Of a stretch of 47,939 nt of DNA, positions 41,178-47,939 are shown piece after piece. The notes under the pieces were generated by a model, which was not told the origin of the DNA, did no database searches, and worked only from the letters and a program-made list of their open reading frames with translations. The stretch comes from Hymenobacter terricola (GTDB lineage Bacteria; Bacteroidota; Bacteroidia; Cytophagales; Hymenobacteraceae), in NCBI RefSeq assembly GCF_017921975.2, contig NZ_JAGEMO020000028.1, positions 1 through 47,939 of the forward strand, read 5' to 3'. Within the stretch, counting starts at the first letter, position 1, and every line of letters starts with the position of its first letter. The translations under genes and the position numbers were made by a program.

Positions 41178-42128
41178 ATGGGGGCCGTAACGCTGCAGAA
41201 CATCCGCAAGACCTACGAGAAAGGCACCGTGCTGGCCGTGGACGATGTTTCGTTCACGGTGGAGCCGGGGGAATTATTCGGGTTGATTGGGCCCGATGGG
41301 GCGGGCAAAACCAGCATTTTCCGCATTCTGACCACGCTGCTGCTGGCCGATTCCGGCACGGCCACCGTGGACGGGCACGACGTGCGGAAGGACTACCGCG
41401 CCATTCGCAGCACGGTGGGCTACATGCCGGGCAAGTTTTCGCTGTACCAGGACCTGACGGTGGAGGAAAATCTGAGCTTTTTCGCCACGCTTTTCGAGAC
41501 GACCATTGCAGCAAACTATGACCTGATAAAGGAGATTTACGAGCAGATTGAGCCCTTCAAGACGCGGCGGGCGGGCCAGCTTTCGGGCGGCATGAAGCAG
41601 AAGCTGGCCCTGTGCTGCGCCCTGATTCACAAGCCCACGGTGCTGTTTCTGGACGAGCCCACGACGGGCGTGGATGCCGTGTCGCGCAAGGAATTCTGGG
41701 ACATGCTGGGGCGGCTTAAGCAGCAGGGCATCACCATTCTGGTGTCGACGCCCTACATGGACGAGGCCACGCGCTGCGAGCGCATCGCGCTGATGCAGAG
41801 CGGTAAAATTCTCTCCATCGACACGCCCGCCAATATTATAAAGGCCTATCCCGGCAAGCTTTACGCGGTGAAAGCCGACGCCATGCACCCGCTGCTGCAC
41901 CACCTGCGGGCGTATCCGGCGGCGCGCAGCAGCTACGCTTTTGGCGAGTTTGTGCACGTTGCTTTTTGGGATGACCAAGCGGATGATGATGAGGCGCTGC
42001 GCCAGTATCTGGCCGGAAAAAAGCACACGGGCATCGTGATAAAGCCAATTACGCCCAGCATCGAGGACCGATTCATCGACTTAATGACGGCCGCGCCGGC
42101 CAACGCCCATGCAACCGCCACCCGCTAG
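41178..42128 (+). CDS. ABC exporter ATPase A, with degenerate Q- and H-loops
   Basis: This 316-residue ABC ATPase is similar to one half of E. coli YbhF. Walker A is GPDGAGKT (38-45), the signature is a good LSGGMKQ (135-141), and Walker B is LFLDEP (156-161). The Q-loop glutamine is replaced by G85 (YMPGKFSLY), and the H-loop histidine by P192 (STPYMDEA). The C-terminal 90 residues are specific to drug-exporter ATPases. In a pair with ATPase B it would supply the intact signature motif but a defective own nucleotide site. The 3' end overlaps the next gene by 20 nt. Confidence 0.92.
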   Translation: MGAVTLQNIRKTYEKGTVLAVDDVSFTVEPGELFGLIGPDGAGKTSIFRILTTLLLADSGTATVDGHDVRKDYRAIRSTVGYMPGKFSLYQDLTVEENLSFFATLFETTIAANYDLIKEIYEQIEPFKTRRAGQLSGGMKQKLALCCALIHKPTVLFLDEPTTGVDAVSRKEFWDMLGRLKQQGITILVSTPYMDEATRCERIALMQSGKILSIDTPANIIKAYPGKLYAVKADAMHPLLHHLRAYPAARSSYAFGEFVHVAFWDDQADDDEALRQYLAGKKHTGIVIKPITPSIEDRFIDLMTAAPANAHATATR

Positions 42129-42864
42129 CGCCCAGGCCATCGTGTGCCACGAGCTGACCAAGCAGTTCGGCGACTTTCGGGCCGTGGATAAGATTACGCT
42201 TTCCGTGGCGCAGGGCGAGATTTTCGGCTTTCTGGGGGCCAATGGCGCAGGCAAAACCACGGCCATGCGCATGCTCTGCGGGCTGTCGTACCCGTCGGCG
42301 GGCCAGGCCACGGTGGCGGGGTTTGATGTGTACCGGCAACAGGAAAAAATCAAGCAGAATATCGGCTACATGAGCCAGAAATTCTCGCTGTATGAGAACC
42401 TGACCATCCTCGAAAACATCGAGTTTTTCGGCGGCATTTATGGCCTTTCCAACCAGCAGCTCCGGGCCAAAAGCGAAGAGCTGATAACCACGCTGGGCCT
42501 GCACAAGGAAGCCAAGAAGCTGGTAGGCAGCCTGCCGCTGGGCTGGAAACAGAAGCTGGCCTTCTCGGTGGCCATCATCCACGAGCCCAAAATCGTGTTT
42601 CTGGACGAGCCCACCGGCGGCGTGGACCCCGTGACCCGCCGGCAGTTCTGGGACCTGATTTACGCGGCGGCCGACCGCGGCATCACCAACTTCGTCACGA
42701 CCCACTACATGGACGAGGCCGAATACTGCAACCGCGTGTCCATCATGGTCGATGGCCGCGTGGAAGCCCTGGATTCGCCCGCCAACCTGAAGCTTCAGTA
42801 CCACGCCGATTCGATGGACGAGGTGTTTTACCAGCTGGCGCGCGGGGCGCAGCGCGGGGAGTGA
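42109..42864 (+). CDS. ABC exporter ATPase B, with degenerate signature motif
   Basis: This 251-residue ABC ATPase corresponds to the other half of YbhF. Walker A is GANGAGKT (43-50), the Q-loop has Q90 (YMSQKFSLY), Walker B is VFLDEP (163-168) and the H-loop has H199 (TTHYMDEAE). The signature, however, is LPLGWKQ (142-148) instead of LSGGQ. It therefore complements ATPase A. The start overlaps the previous gene by 20 nt in another frame. E. coli encodes both as one fused chain; here they are separate. Confidence 0.92.
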   Translation: MQPPPASAQAIVCHELTKQFGDFRAVDKITLSVAQGEIFGFLGANGAGKTTAMRMLCGLSYPSAGQATVAGFDVYRQQEKIKQNIGYMSQKFSLYENLTILENIEFFGGIYGLSNQQLRAKSEELITTLGLHKEAKKLVGSLPLGWKQKLAFSVAIIHEPKIVFLDEPTGGVDPVTRRQFWDLIYAAADRGITNFVTTHYMDEAEYCNRVSIMVDGRVEALDSPANLKLQYHADSMDEVFYQLARGAQRGE

Positions 42865-42921
42865 AGAGAAGTCAAGGAAACGAACGAATGAGAATCAAAC
42901 GAGAACCGAACGAAAAACGCG

Positions 42922-42969
42922 CGTCATGCTGAGCGCAGCCGAAGCATGACGTTCCCGCTCAGCATGACG
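42922..42969. repeat. Short palindrome, family P, copy 9
   Basis: CGTCATGCTGAGCG (42922-42935) is mirrored by CGCTCAGCATGACG (42956-42969), and an internal partial arm GAAGCATGACG is at 42941-42951. It separates the ATPase and permease genes, so it may lower expression of the distal part of the operon. Confidence 0.8.
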
Positions 42970-43010
42970 GACTGATGTGCCATTCAACACGACGTTCTGA
43001 ATTCAAAACC

Positions 43011-44120
43011 ATGAAACAGCTACTCGTCTTCATTCGCAAGGAATTTTACCACGTCTTTCGCGACCGGCGCACTTTGCTTATTCTCTTCGGCCTGCCCACG
43101 GTGCAGATTCTGCTGTTCGGCTTTGCGCTGAGCAGCGAGGTGAAGGACATCAACATTGCGGTGGTGGATTTTGCGCGGGACAATGCTTCGCAGCAGCTCA
43201 TCAGCAAGTTGCAGGGCAGCACGCGCTTCCGGTTGCAGCGCGCGGTGCTGAGCTACCCGGAAATGGAAACGGCCTTTCGGCGCAATACCATCAAGGCCGC
43301 GCTGGTGTTTCCGGCCAATTTCAACGTCGACCTGCTGCACACCGGCCACGGCCAGCTGCAAATCATCGCCGACGCATCGGACCCGAACACGGCCACCACC
43401 ATTACCAACTACCTCACGGCCATCATCGGCGACTACCAACAGGAGCTGAACCAGGCCGCCGGGCCCCTCCCCTACCAGATAATCCCCGAAACGCGGATGC
43501 TCTACAACCCCGACATGAACGGCTCGCTGAACTTCATTCCGGGCGTGCTGGCGCTGGTGCTGATGATAGTGTGCACCACGCTCACGTCGGTGGCCATTGT
43601 GCGGGAGAAAGAGCTGGGTACCATGGAGGTGCTGCTCGTGTCGCCGTTTCGGCCGCTGCTGGTGCTCATTGCCAAAGCGGTGCCTTACCTGGTGCTTTCG
43701 CTGCTCGATTTCACGCTGATTTTGCTGCTGTCGGTGTTCGTGCTCGACGTGGCGGTGCGGGGCAGCGTGCTGCTGCTGTACCTCGAAACCACGGTTTTCA
43801 TCATCGCCTGCCTGTCGCTGGGGCTGCTGATTTCCAACGTCACCTCCACGCAGCAAATGGCCATGCTGCTTTCGATGATGGGCATGATGCTGCCCACACT
43901 GCTGTTCACGGGCTACATGTTTCCGCTGGAAAACCTGCCCGTTTTTCTGCGCTGGGCGCCCAATGTCGTGCCCGCGCACTGGTACTACCTCATCGTGAAA
44001 GCCGTGATGCTGAAGGGCCTGGGCTTTGGGGCCATCTGGAAGGAAACGCTCATCCTCGCGGGCATGTCGGTGGCCCTGCTGGGCATCAGCTTGCGCAACT
44101 TTAACATTCGACTGGCATGA
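43011..44120 (+). CDS. ABC-2-type permease 1 (YbhS-like)
   Basis: This 369-residue protein has a first membrane helix at about residues 20-40 (RTLLILFGLPTVQILLFGFAL) and a large periplasmic domain up to about 175. Five further helices follow, as usual for ABC-2 exporters of the YhhJ/YbhS type (LALVLMIVCTTLTSVAIVRE; LVLSLLDFTLILLLSVFVL). The conserved E-K-E-x-G-T-M-E segment (VREKELGTMEVLLVSPF) is present. It would form a heterodimeric membrane channel with permease 2. The start is ATG 43011. It overlaps the next gene by 4 nt. Confidence 0.92.
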   Translation: MKQLLVFIRKEFYHVFRDRRTLLILFGLPTVQILLFGFALSSEVKDINIAVVDFARDNASQQLISKLQGSTRFRLQRAVLSYPEMETAFRRNTIKAALVFPANFNVDLLHTGHGQLQIIADASDPNTATTITNYLTAIIGDYQQELNQAAGPLPYQIIPETRMLYNPDMNGSLNFIPGVLALVLMIVCTTLTSVAIVREKELGTMEVLLVSPFRPLLVLIAKAVPYLVLSLLDFTLILLLSVFVLDVAVRGSVLLLYLETTVFIIACLSLGLLISNVTSTQQMAMLLSMMGMMLPTLLFTGYMFPLENLPVFLRWAPNVVPAHWYYLIVKAVMLKGLGFGAIWKETLILAGMSVALLGISLRNFNIRLA

Positions 44121-45226
44121 GAATCCTGTTTTTCCTGCTGCGTAAGGAGTTCCGGCAGATTTTCCGCGACAAAAGCATCCTGGCCGTGATTTTTATCCTG
44201 CCCTCGATTCAGCTGGTCATCATGCCCCAGGCGGCCAACTACGACGTCAAAAACATCAACCTGGCCGTGGTCGACAACGACCACAGCAGCTACTCGCGCC
44301 GGCTGATTGCCAAGGTGGGCTCGTCGGGGTATTTCCGCATTGTGGCGGCCAGCCCGTCGTTCAAACAGGGCCTGCGACTGGTGGAAGCCAACACCGCTGA
44401 CCTCGTGCTGGAAATCCCGGCCGGCTTCGAGCGCAACCTCGTGCGCGAGGGCTCGCAGCAGCTTTCCCTGGCCGTGGACGCCATCAACGGCACCCGCGCC
44501 GGGCTGGGCGGCGCCTACCTCACGCGCATCATCGGCGATTTTAACCAGGCCGTGCGCCTGGAGTGGCAGAGCCCCGCGCCGGCCGCCGCCATCGACGTCA
44601 CGTCCTCGAACTGGTACAACCCGCTGGGCGAGTACCGCTTCTTCATGGTGCCGGCCATTCTGGTGCTGCTGCTCACCATGGTGGGCGGCTTCCTCACGGC
44701 CCTCAACATCGTGCGCGAAAAGGAAATCGGCACCATCGAGCAGATTAACGTGTCGCCCATCCGGAAGTGGCAGTTTATTCTCGGCAAGCTGATTCCGTTC
44801 TGGGTGCTGGGCATGGTGGTTTTCACCATTGGGCTCACCATTGCGCGGGTGCTCTACGGCATCATTCCGGTGGGCAGCATTCCGGTGCTGTACCTGTTTG
44901 CGGGCGTGTACCTGGTGGCGCTGCTGGGCTTCGGGCTGCTGATTTCGACCTACAGCGAAACGCAGGTGCAGGCCATGTTCGTGGCGTTTTTCTTCATCAT
45001 GATTTTCATCCTCATGAGCGGTCTGTTCACTTCCCTCGACAGCATGCCGCCCTGGGCGCGCTACATCGCCTACTGCTCGCCGGTGACGCACTTTATCGAA
45101 GTCGTGCGCATGATTATTCTGAAGGGCAGCAGCCTGCGCGACGTGTCGCACCAGCTGGGCTACGAGGCCATTTTCGCCGTGGTCCTCAACACCTGGGCCA
45201 TGCTCAACTACCGCAAAACCACCTGA
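44117..45226 (+). CDS. ABC-2-type permease 2 (YbhR-like)
   Basis: This 369-residue protein has the same layout as permease 1: an N-terminal helix (DKSILAVIFILPSIQLVIMP), a periplasmic domain and five C-terminal helices with VREKEIGTIEQINVSPI. It is the likely second half of the exporter channel. Overlap with permease 1 is ATGA. The gene is the last of the exporter operon and ends 8 nt before the convergent glycosidase gene. Confidence 0.92.
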   Translation: MRILFFLLRKEFRQIFRDKSILAVIFILPSIQLVIMPQAANYDVKNINLAVVDNDHSSYSRRLIAKVGSSGYFRIVAASPSFKQGLRLVEANTADLVLEIPAGFERNLVREGSQQLSLAVDAINGTRAGLGGAYLTRIIGDFNQAVRLEWQSPAPAAAIDVTSSNWYNPLGEYRFFMVPAILVLLLTMVGGFLTALNIVREKEIGTIEQINVSPIRKWQFILGKLIPFWVLGMVVFTIGLTIARVLYGIIPVGSIPVLYLFAGVYLVALLGFGLLISTYSETQVQAMFVAFFFIMIFILMSGLFTSLDSMPPWARYIAYCSPVTHFIEVVRMIILKGSSLRDVSHQLGYEAIFAVVLNTWAMLNYRKTT

Positions 45227-45234
45227 GGACGGCA

Positions 45235-46299
45235 CTATTTTTTCGGCGGCGACAGCAGCTGCACAAACGTTGGTTTATCTCGGTAGCAGGTCAGTTTACC
45301 GTCCTTAAATTCCAGCTCCGTCACTTGAATCACGCTGCGTTTTGCGGCAATGCTGTTGGCCGGCGCGGGGCTGGCCTTGCTGCGGCCGGGGTGGGTGAAG
45401 TAGAACAGAAAGGCACGGCTGCCGCTCACCACCACGTCGCAATGCCCGCCGATGGCCTGGTCGTCGCGGCCCTGACCGGGGAGTTCGAGGATGCGTTCAG
45501 GCTGGGGCTGCCAGTGCAGCAGGTCGTCGGAATGGTAGACGGCCATGCCCTTCCACTGGTCGATTATCATCCAGTACTGCTCGTGCCAGCGGAATACTTT
45601 GGGGCCTTCACCGCGCTCGTTCAGGGCCCGGCCGAGGTCGGTCCAGTGGCGCAGGTCGGGGCTGTCGGCGTAGTAGATGGATTTATGGTCCCGCTCGTTG
45701 TTGTACCACAGCCGCCAGGTGCCATCGGGCAGCCTGAAGATGCTGGCATCAATAACTTTATCGGTGACGAGCGGCATGGTTTGCACATACTTCCAGTTCG
45801 TTAAATCGGTGCTGGTGAGCTGCACGATGACGCGCGGATGCTGCCAATCGGTGAACGTGCCGGGCACGTAGGTCAGGAACATGTAATAGGCGTCCTTATC
45901 CTCCACAATATCAGGGGCCCAATGCGTGTAGCCGGGGTCGGGGCGGTAGCCGATGTTGGCCGTGTCGCGGTAGGTCCAGGTGGTGCCGCCGTCGCCCGAT
46001 TCGGCGATGCCGATGCGCGTGCCGTGCACCCAGGTTACGCCGGTGGCGGTGGTGTCGGTAGCGCGGCGGTTGGTGTAGAACATCCACCACTTCTTCGCCT
46101 GCGTGTTCCAGATGAGTACCGGGTCGGCCGCCCCGTCATAAATCGGGTCGCGGAACAGCGGCTTGGGTGCCGGAAAAGTAGCGGCAGCGTTGGCGGAGAC
46201 AGTAGCTTTTGAAGCTGTTGCTGCAACAGTTTTTTGGGCCCCGGCCAAGCCGGGCGCAAGCAGCAGGGCAAGGCACAGGAAACGATGGAGTATTTTCAT
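45235..46299 (-). CDS. GH43-like secreted glycosidase
   Basis: This 354-residue protein has a signal peptide (MKILHRFLCLALLLAPGLAGAQ) and five-bladed beta-propeller motifs of the GH43/32/62 superfamily. The three acids are visible: GAADPVLIWN (base), VIDASIFRLPDGTWRLWY (modulator) and EGPKVFRWHEQYWMI (acid). Members of this group commonly remove arabinose or xylose from pectin side chains, and some remove galactose. It is not a textbook GH43 sequence, so the family is given as probable. It follows the CE12-like gene on the same strand and may share its promoter. Confidence 0.72.
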   Translation of the reverse strand: MKILHRFLCLALLLAPGLAGAQKTVAATASKATVSANAAATFPAPKPLFRDPIYDGAADPVLIWNTQAKKWWMFYTNRRATDTTATGVTWVHGTRIGIAESGDGGTTWTYRDTANIGYRPDPGYTHWAPDIVEDKDAYYMFLTYVPGTFTDWQHPRVIVQLTSTDLTNWKYVQTMPLVTDKVIDASIFRLPDGTWRLWYNNERDHKSIYYADSPDLRHWTDLGRALNERGEGPKVFRWHEQYWMIIDQWKGMAVYHSDDLLHWQPQPERILELPGQGRDDQAIGGHCDVVVSGSRAFLFYFTHPGRSKASPAPANSIAAKRSVIQVTELEFKDGKLTCYRDKPTFVQLLSPPKK

Positions 46300-46368
46300 T
46301 GAGCCAAATTTTGACCGTCACGCAGCACATTCCACAGCCGAAGCATGACCTGCCGGAATTGCTGGCTC

Positions 46369-47700
46369 TTAATTCCCGTCCGGCTTGGTCACGGCGCTGC
46401 GCGGGCTGTCCAGCCAACCCCAGTTGGCCAGCGCATCGGGCCGGGCGGGGTCGAAGGCGGGCGTGTCGTTTTTCAGGAATTTCACCAGGCCCAGCTGGTT
46501 GGCTTTGATGCCTTCGACCACGCATTTGGCCAGCTCGTAGGCGCCGTAGGGGTTGAAATGGGTGTTGTCGGCCAGCGCCTGGGGTTGGCCGGGGTAAGTG
46601 TTGGCGGGGTAGTGCACGAAGGCCTTTTTCGATTCTTCCGGCCCCAAAGCTTCGTAGAATTTCGCCGACATCGCATTGAGGTCAATCAACGCCACTTTCT
46701 CTTCTTCGGCCACTTTGCGGGCGGCGGCGGGGAAGTCGCCGAGGCTGTTTTCAATCCGGCCATCGGCCCCGAAGGTGCGGCGGCTGGTGGAGGTGACGAG
46801 GACCGGAATGCCGCCCTTCTTGCGGGCTTCCTGCACGAAGAGGTGCAACCGCTCGGAGTAGGATTTCCAGGCCCCGTCGTTCTCGCCCTTGTCCTTCTGG
46901 TCGTTGTGGCCGAACTCGATGAACAGGTAGTCGCCGGGCTTCATCACGCGCAGCACCTTGGCCAGGCGCTTCGAGCCCAGGAAGCTGCCCAGCGTGAGGC
47001 CCGATTCGGCGTGGTTGGCCACGGCCACGCCGGGCTTGAGGAAGCGCGGCAGCATCTGGCCCCAGGCCGCCCAGGGCTCGTCGTCCTGGTTCACCACGGT
47101 GGAGTTGCCGGCCAGGAAAACCGTTACGGCTTGCGGGGCGGGCACTATTTGCAGCGCGACCAGGCAGGGATTGGCGCCGTCGAACTCCAGGGTCAGCTTG
47201 TCGTCCCAGTCCAGCTTGTGCAGCTCGCGGGGCTTGAGGCTCACCGTCTCGGTGTCGTTGATGCGGCGGCTCTTCACGTTGAGCGTGAAGGTTTGGGTGA
47301 GGAGCTGGCCGGGTTTGGTGGCGGTGGTTTCGAGCAGCAGGCGGCGGGATTCGGCTTTGAGGAACGTGGAAGAAGCGCCTTTGGCATCGCCCAAGGTCAC
47401 GGTCACGTTGTAGTTGCCCTCGGGCAAATCGACGGAGAAGTAAAAGGGCTGTTTGCTGCTCACGAAGTCGCTGCGCAGGGCATCTTTGCCGCCGCGGTCG
47501 GTGCCCGTGACGGTGGTGCCGAAATCGAAGCCATAGCCGCTGGCATCGGAGTACGCGGCCGTGGGCAGCACCTGCTGGTAGCCGGGCGCAACTTTGCCGG
47601 GGCCAAAATCGAACTTAAACGTGGTTTGGGGAGCCTGGGCGGCGGCGGCTGAAGCCAACAATGTGCCCGTGGCAACGGCAGCCAGGAAGCTTTTTTTCAT
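46369..47700 (-). CDS. CE12-like acetylesterase with N-terminal beta-sandwich domain
   Basis: This 443-residue protein has a signal peptide (MKKSFLAAVATGTLLASAAAAQ). An N-terminal beta-sandwich at about 25-165 (FKFDFGPGKVAPGYQQV to LPEGNYNVTVTLGD) is typical of Bacteroidota esterases with a carbohydrate-binding front domain. The SGNH domain has block I LAGNSTV, in which the usual Asp of GDS is Asn, block III EFGHND and block V DNTHFNPYGA. The catalytic Ser and the final Asp/His are kept, so it should be active on rhamnogalacturonan acetyl groups. Its promoter region contains site G. Confidence 0.88.
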   Translation of the reverse strand: MKKSFLAAVATGTLLASAAAAQAPQTTFKFDFGPGKVAPGYQQVLPTAAYSDASGYGFDFGTTVTGTDRGGKDALRSDFVSSKQPFYFSVDLPEGNYNVTVTLGDAKGASSTFLKAESRRLLLETTATKPGQLLTQTFTLNVKSRRINDTETVSLKPRELHKLDWDDKLTLEFDGANPCLVALQIVPAPQAVTVFLAGNSTVVNQDDEPWAAWGQMLPRFLKPGVAVANHAESGLTLGSFLGSKRLAKVLRVMKPGDYLFIEFGHNDQKDKGENDGAWKSYSERLHLFVQEARKKGGIPVLVTSTSRRTFGADGRIENSLGDFPAAARKVAEEEKVALIDLNAMSAKFYEALGPEESKKAFVHYPANTYPGQPQALADNTHFNPYGAYELAKCVVEGIKANQLGLVKFLKNDTPAFDPARPDALANWGWLDSPRSAVTKPDGN

Positions 47701-47732
47701 GGGGCGGAGCGGGTGTAAAGGAGCTTATGGGC

Positions 47733-47777
47733 TAAAAGTACCGGCGGCTTCGCCCGATGCATACCTGCACTGTCATG
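47733..47777 (-). promoter_or_regulatory. Composite CAGGA element (site G) and -7 box before the 47700 gene
   Basis: On the minus strand CATGA (47777-47773), CAGTG and CAGGT (47767-47763) precede TACTTTTA, which ends at 47733. This is 35 nt from the first base of the second half-site. The half-sites are weaker than in A and B. The start codon is 33 nt downstream. Confidence 0.48.
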
Positions 47778-47779
47778 CC

Positions 47780-47794
47780 CGGCAGAGTACAGGA
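47780..47794 (+). promoter_or_regulatory. CAGGA direct repeat (site F), plus strand
   Basis: CGGCA (47780), GAGTA and CAGGA (47790) face away from site G. No TTTG box occurs at the usual distance; TACCTTTA at about 47834-47841 lies farther away. It may serve a gene beyond the right edge. Confidence 0.42.
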
Positions 47795-47876
47795 GATACT
47801 GTGTTAAAAAGCAAGGAAGTGAGCAAGTTTTTTTACCTTTAGGCGCCTTTAAGGAGAGCCTTTGGGTTCATCCTGC

Positions 47877-47915
47877 GTAGCCTCGGCCCCTCAACTGGTC
47901 GGGGCTACTTCTTTT
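47877..47915 (+). terminator. Terminator-like hairpin near the right edge
   Basis: GTAGCC (47877-47882) pairs with GGCTAC (47903-47908), followed by TTCTTTTT. No gene precedes it on the plus strand. With TACCTTTA upstream, it could be the end of a short leader transcript. Confidence 0.45.
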
Positions 47916-47939
47916 TCCAGGCAATGGGCCGGATGGTAG

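Overview
The window comes from a GC-rich member of the Bacteroidota, most likely Hymenobacter or a close relative in the Cytophagales. The evidence is a type IX secretion (T9SS) C-terminal sorting domain on the largest protein, TAnnTTTG-like -7 promoter elements, no usable Shine-Dalgarno sequences, many Bacteroidota-type glycan-degrading enzymes, and many intergenic palindromes of the CATGCTGAGCG type. No rRNA, tRNA, CRISPR array or transposase was seen.

Layout. Bases 1-6000 hold housekeeping or accessory genes: the end of a NeuB-like sialic acid synthase, a fatty acid hydroxylase/sterol desaturase with an overlapping SMR-type transporter, a secreted two-repeat protein, and an OmpR-type two-component system. 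Bases 5600-12400 are a plus-strand set for pectin and rhamnogalacturonan breakdown: NodB-type deacetylase, oligogalacturonate lyase PL22, unsaturated uronyl hydrolase GH105, alpha-L-rhamnosidase GH106 and rhamnose mutarotase RhaM. Bases 12400-18500 hold a 1674-residue T9SS-secreted beta-propeller/IPT protein and a glutathione-peroxidase-like protein without catalytic residues. Bases 18800-29300 hold rhamnose catabolism: lutC-lutB-lutA, an FGGY kinase (rhaB-like), rhamnose isomerase (rhaI), a GntR-type regulator, the fused aldolase/dehydrogenase RhaEW and the symporter RhaT. Bases 29300-38100 hold secreted rhamnogalacturonan enzymes: PL11 lyase, two CE12 acetylesterases, an unassigned FG-GAP propeller protein and a GH2 glycosidase. 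Bases 38100-45300 hold a TetR-TolC-HlyD-ABC-ABC-permease-permease drug exporter of YbhGFSR type. The right end has a GH43-like glycosidase and a third CE12-like esterase with an extra N-terminal domain.

How it works together. Secreted PL11, CE12, GH2, GH105 and GH106 enzymes would deacetylate and cut rhamnogalacturonan I and release L-rhamnose. RhaT imports it, RhaM equilibrates anomers, and RhaI, RhaB and RhaEW convert it to dihydroxyacetone phosphate and L-lactate. LutABC then oxidises lactate to pyruvate. The pathway is complete from polymer to central metabolism, but no SusC/SusD pair lies in the window.

Main discovery. Upstream of at least six of these units lies the same unnamed composite element. 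It is a direct repeat CAGGA-N5-CAGGA, one DNA turn apart, usually followed by rGGTT. A TTTG-type -7 element ends 34-35 nt from the first base of the second CAGGA. The element links rhaT, rhaEW, rhaI-rhaB, the deacetylase/PL22 operon, the FG-GAP protein, the right-end CE12 gene and, unexpectedly, the giant T9SS protein. It looks like a rhamnose/pectin regulon site recognised by an unidentified activator. A second observation is a family of about 100-bp intergenic palindromes whose two arms co-vary in sequence between copies.
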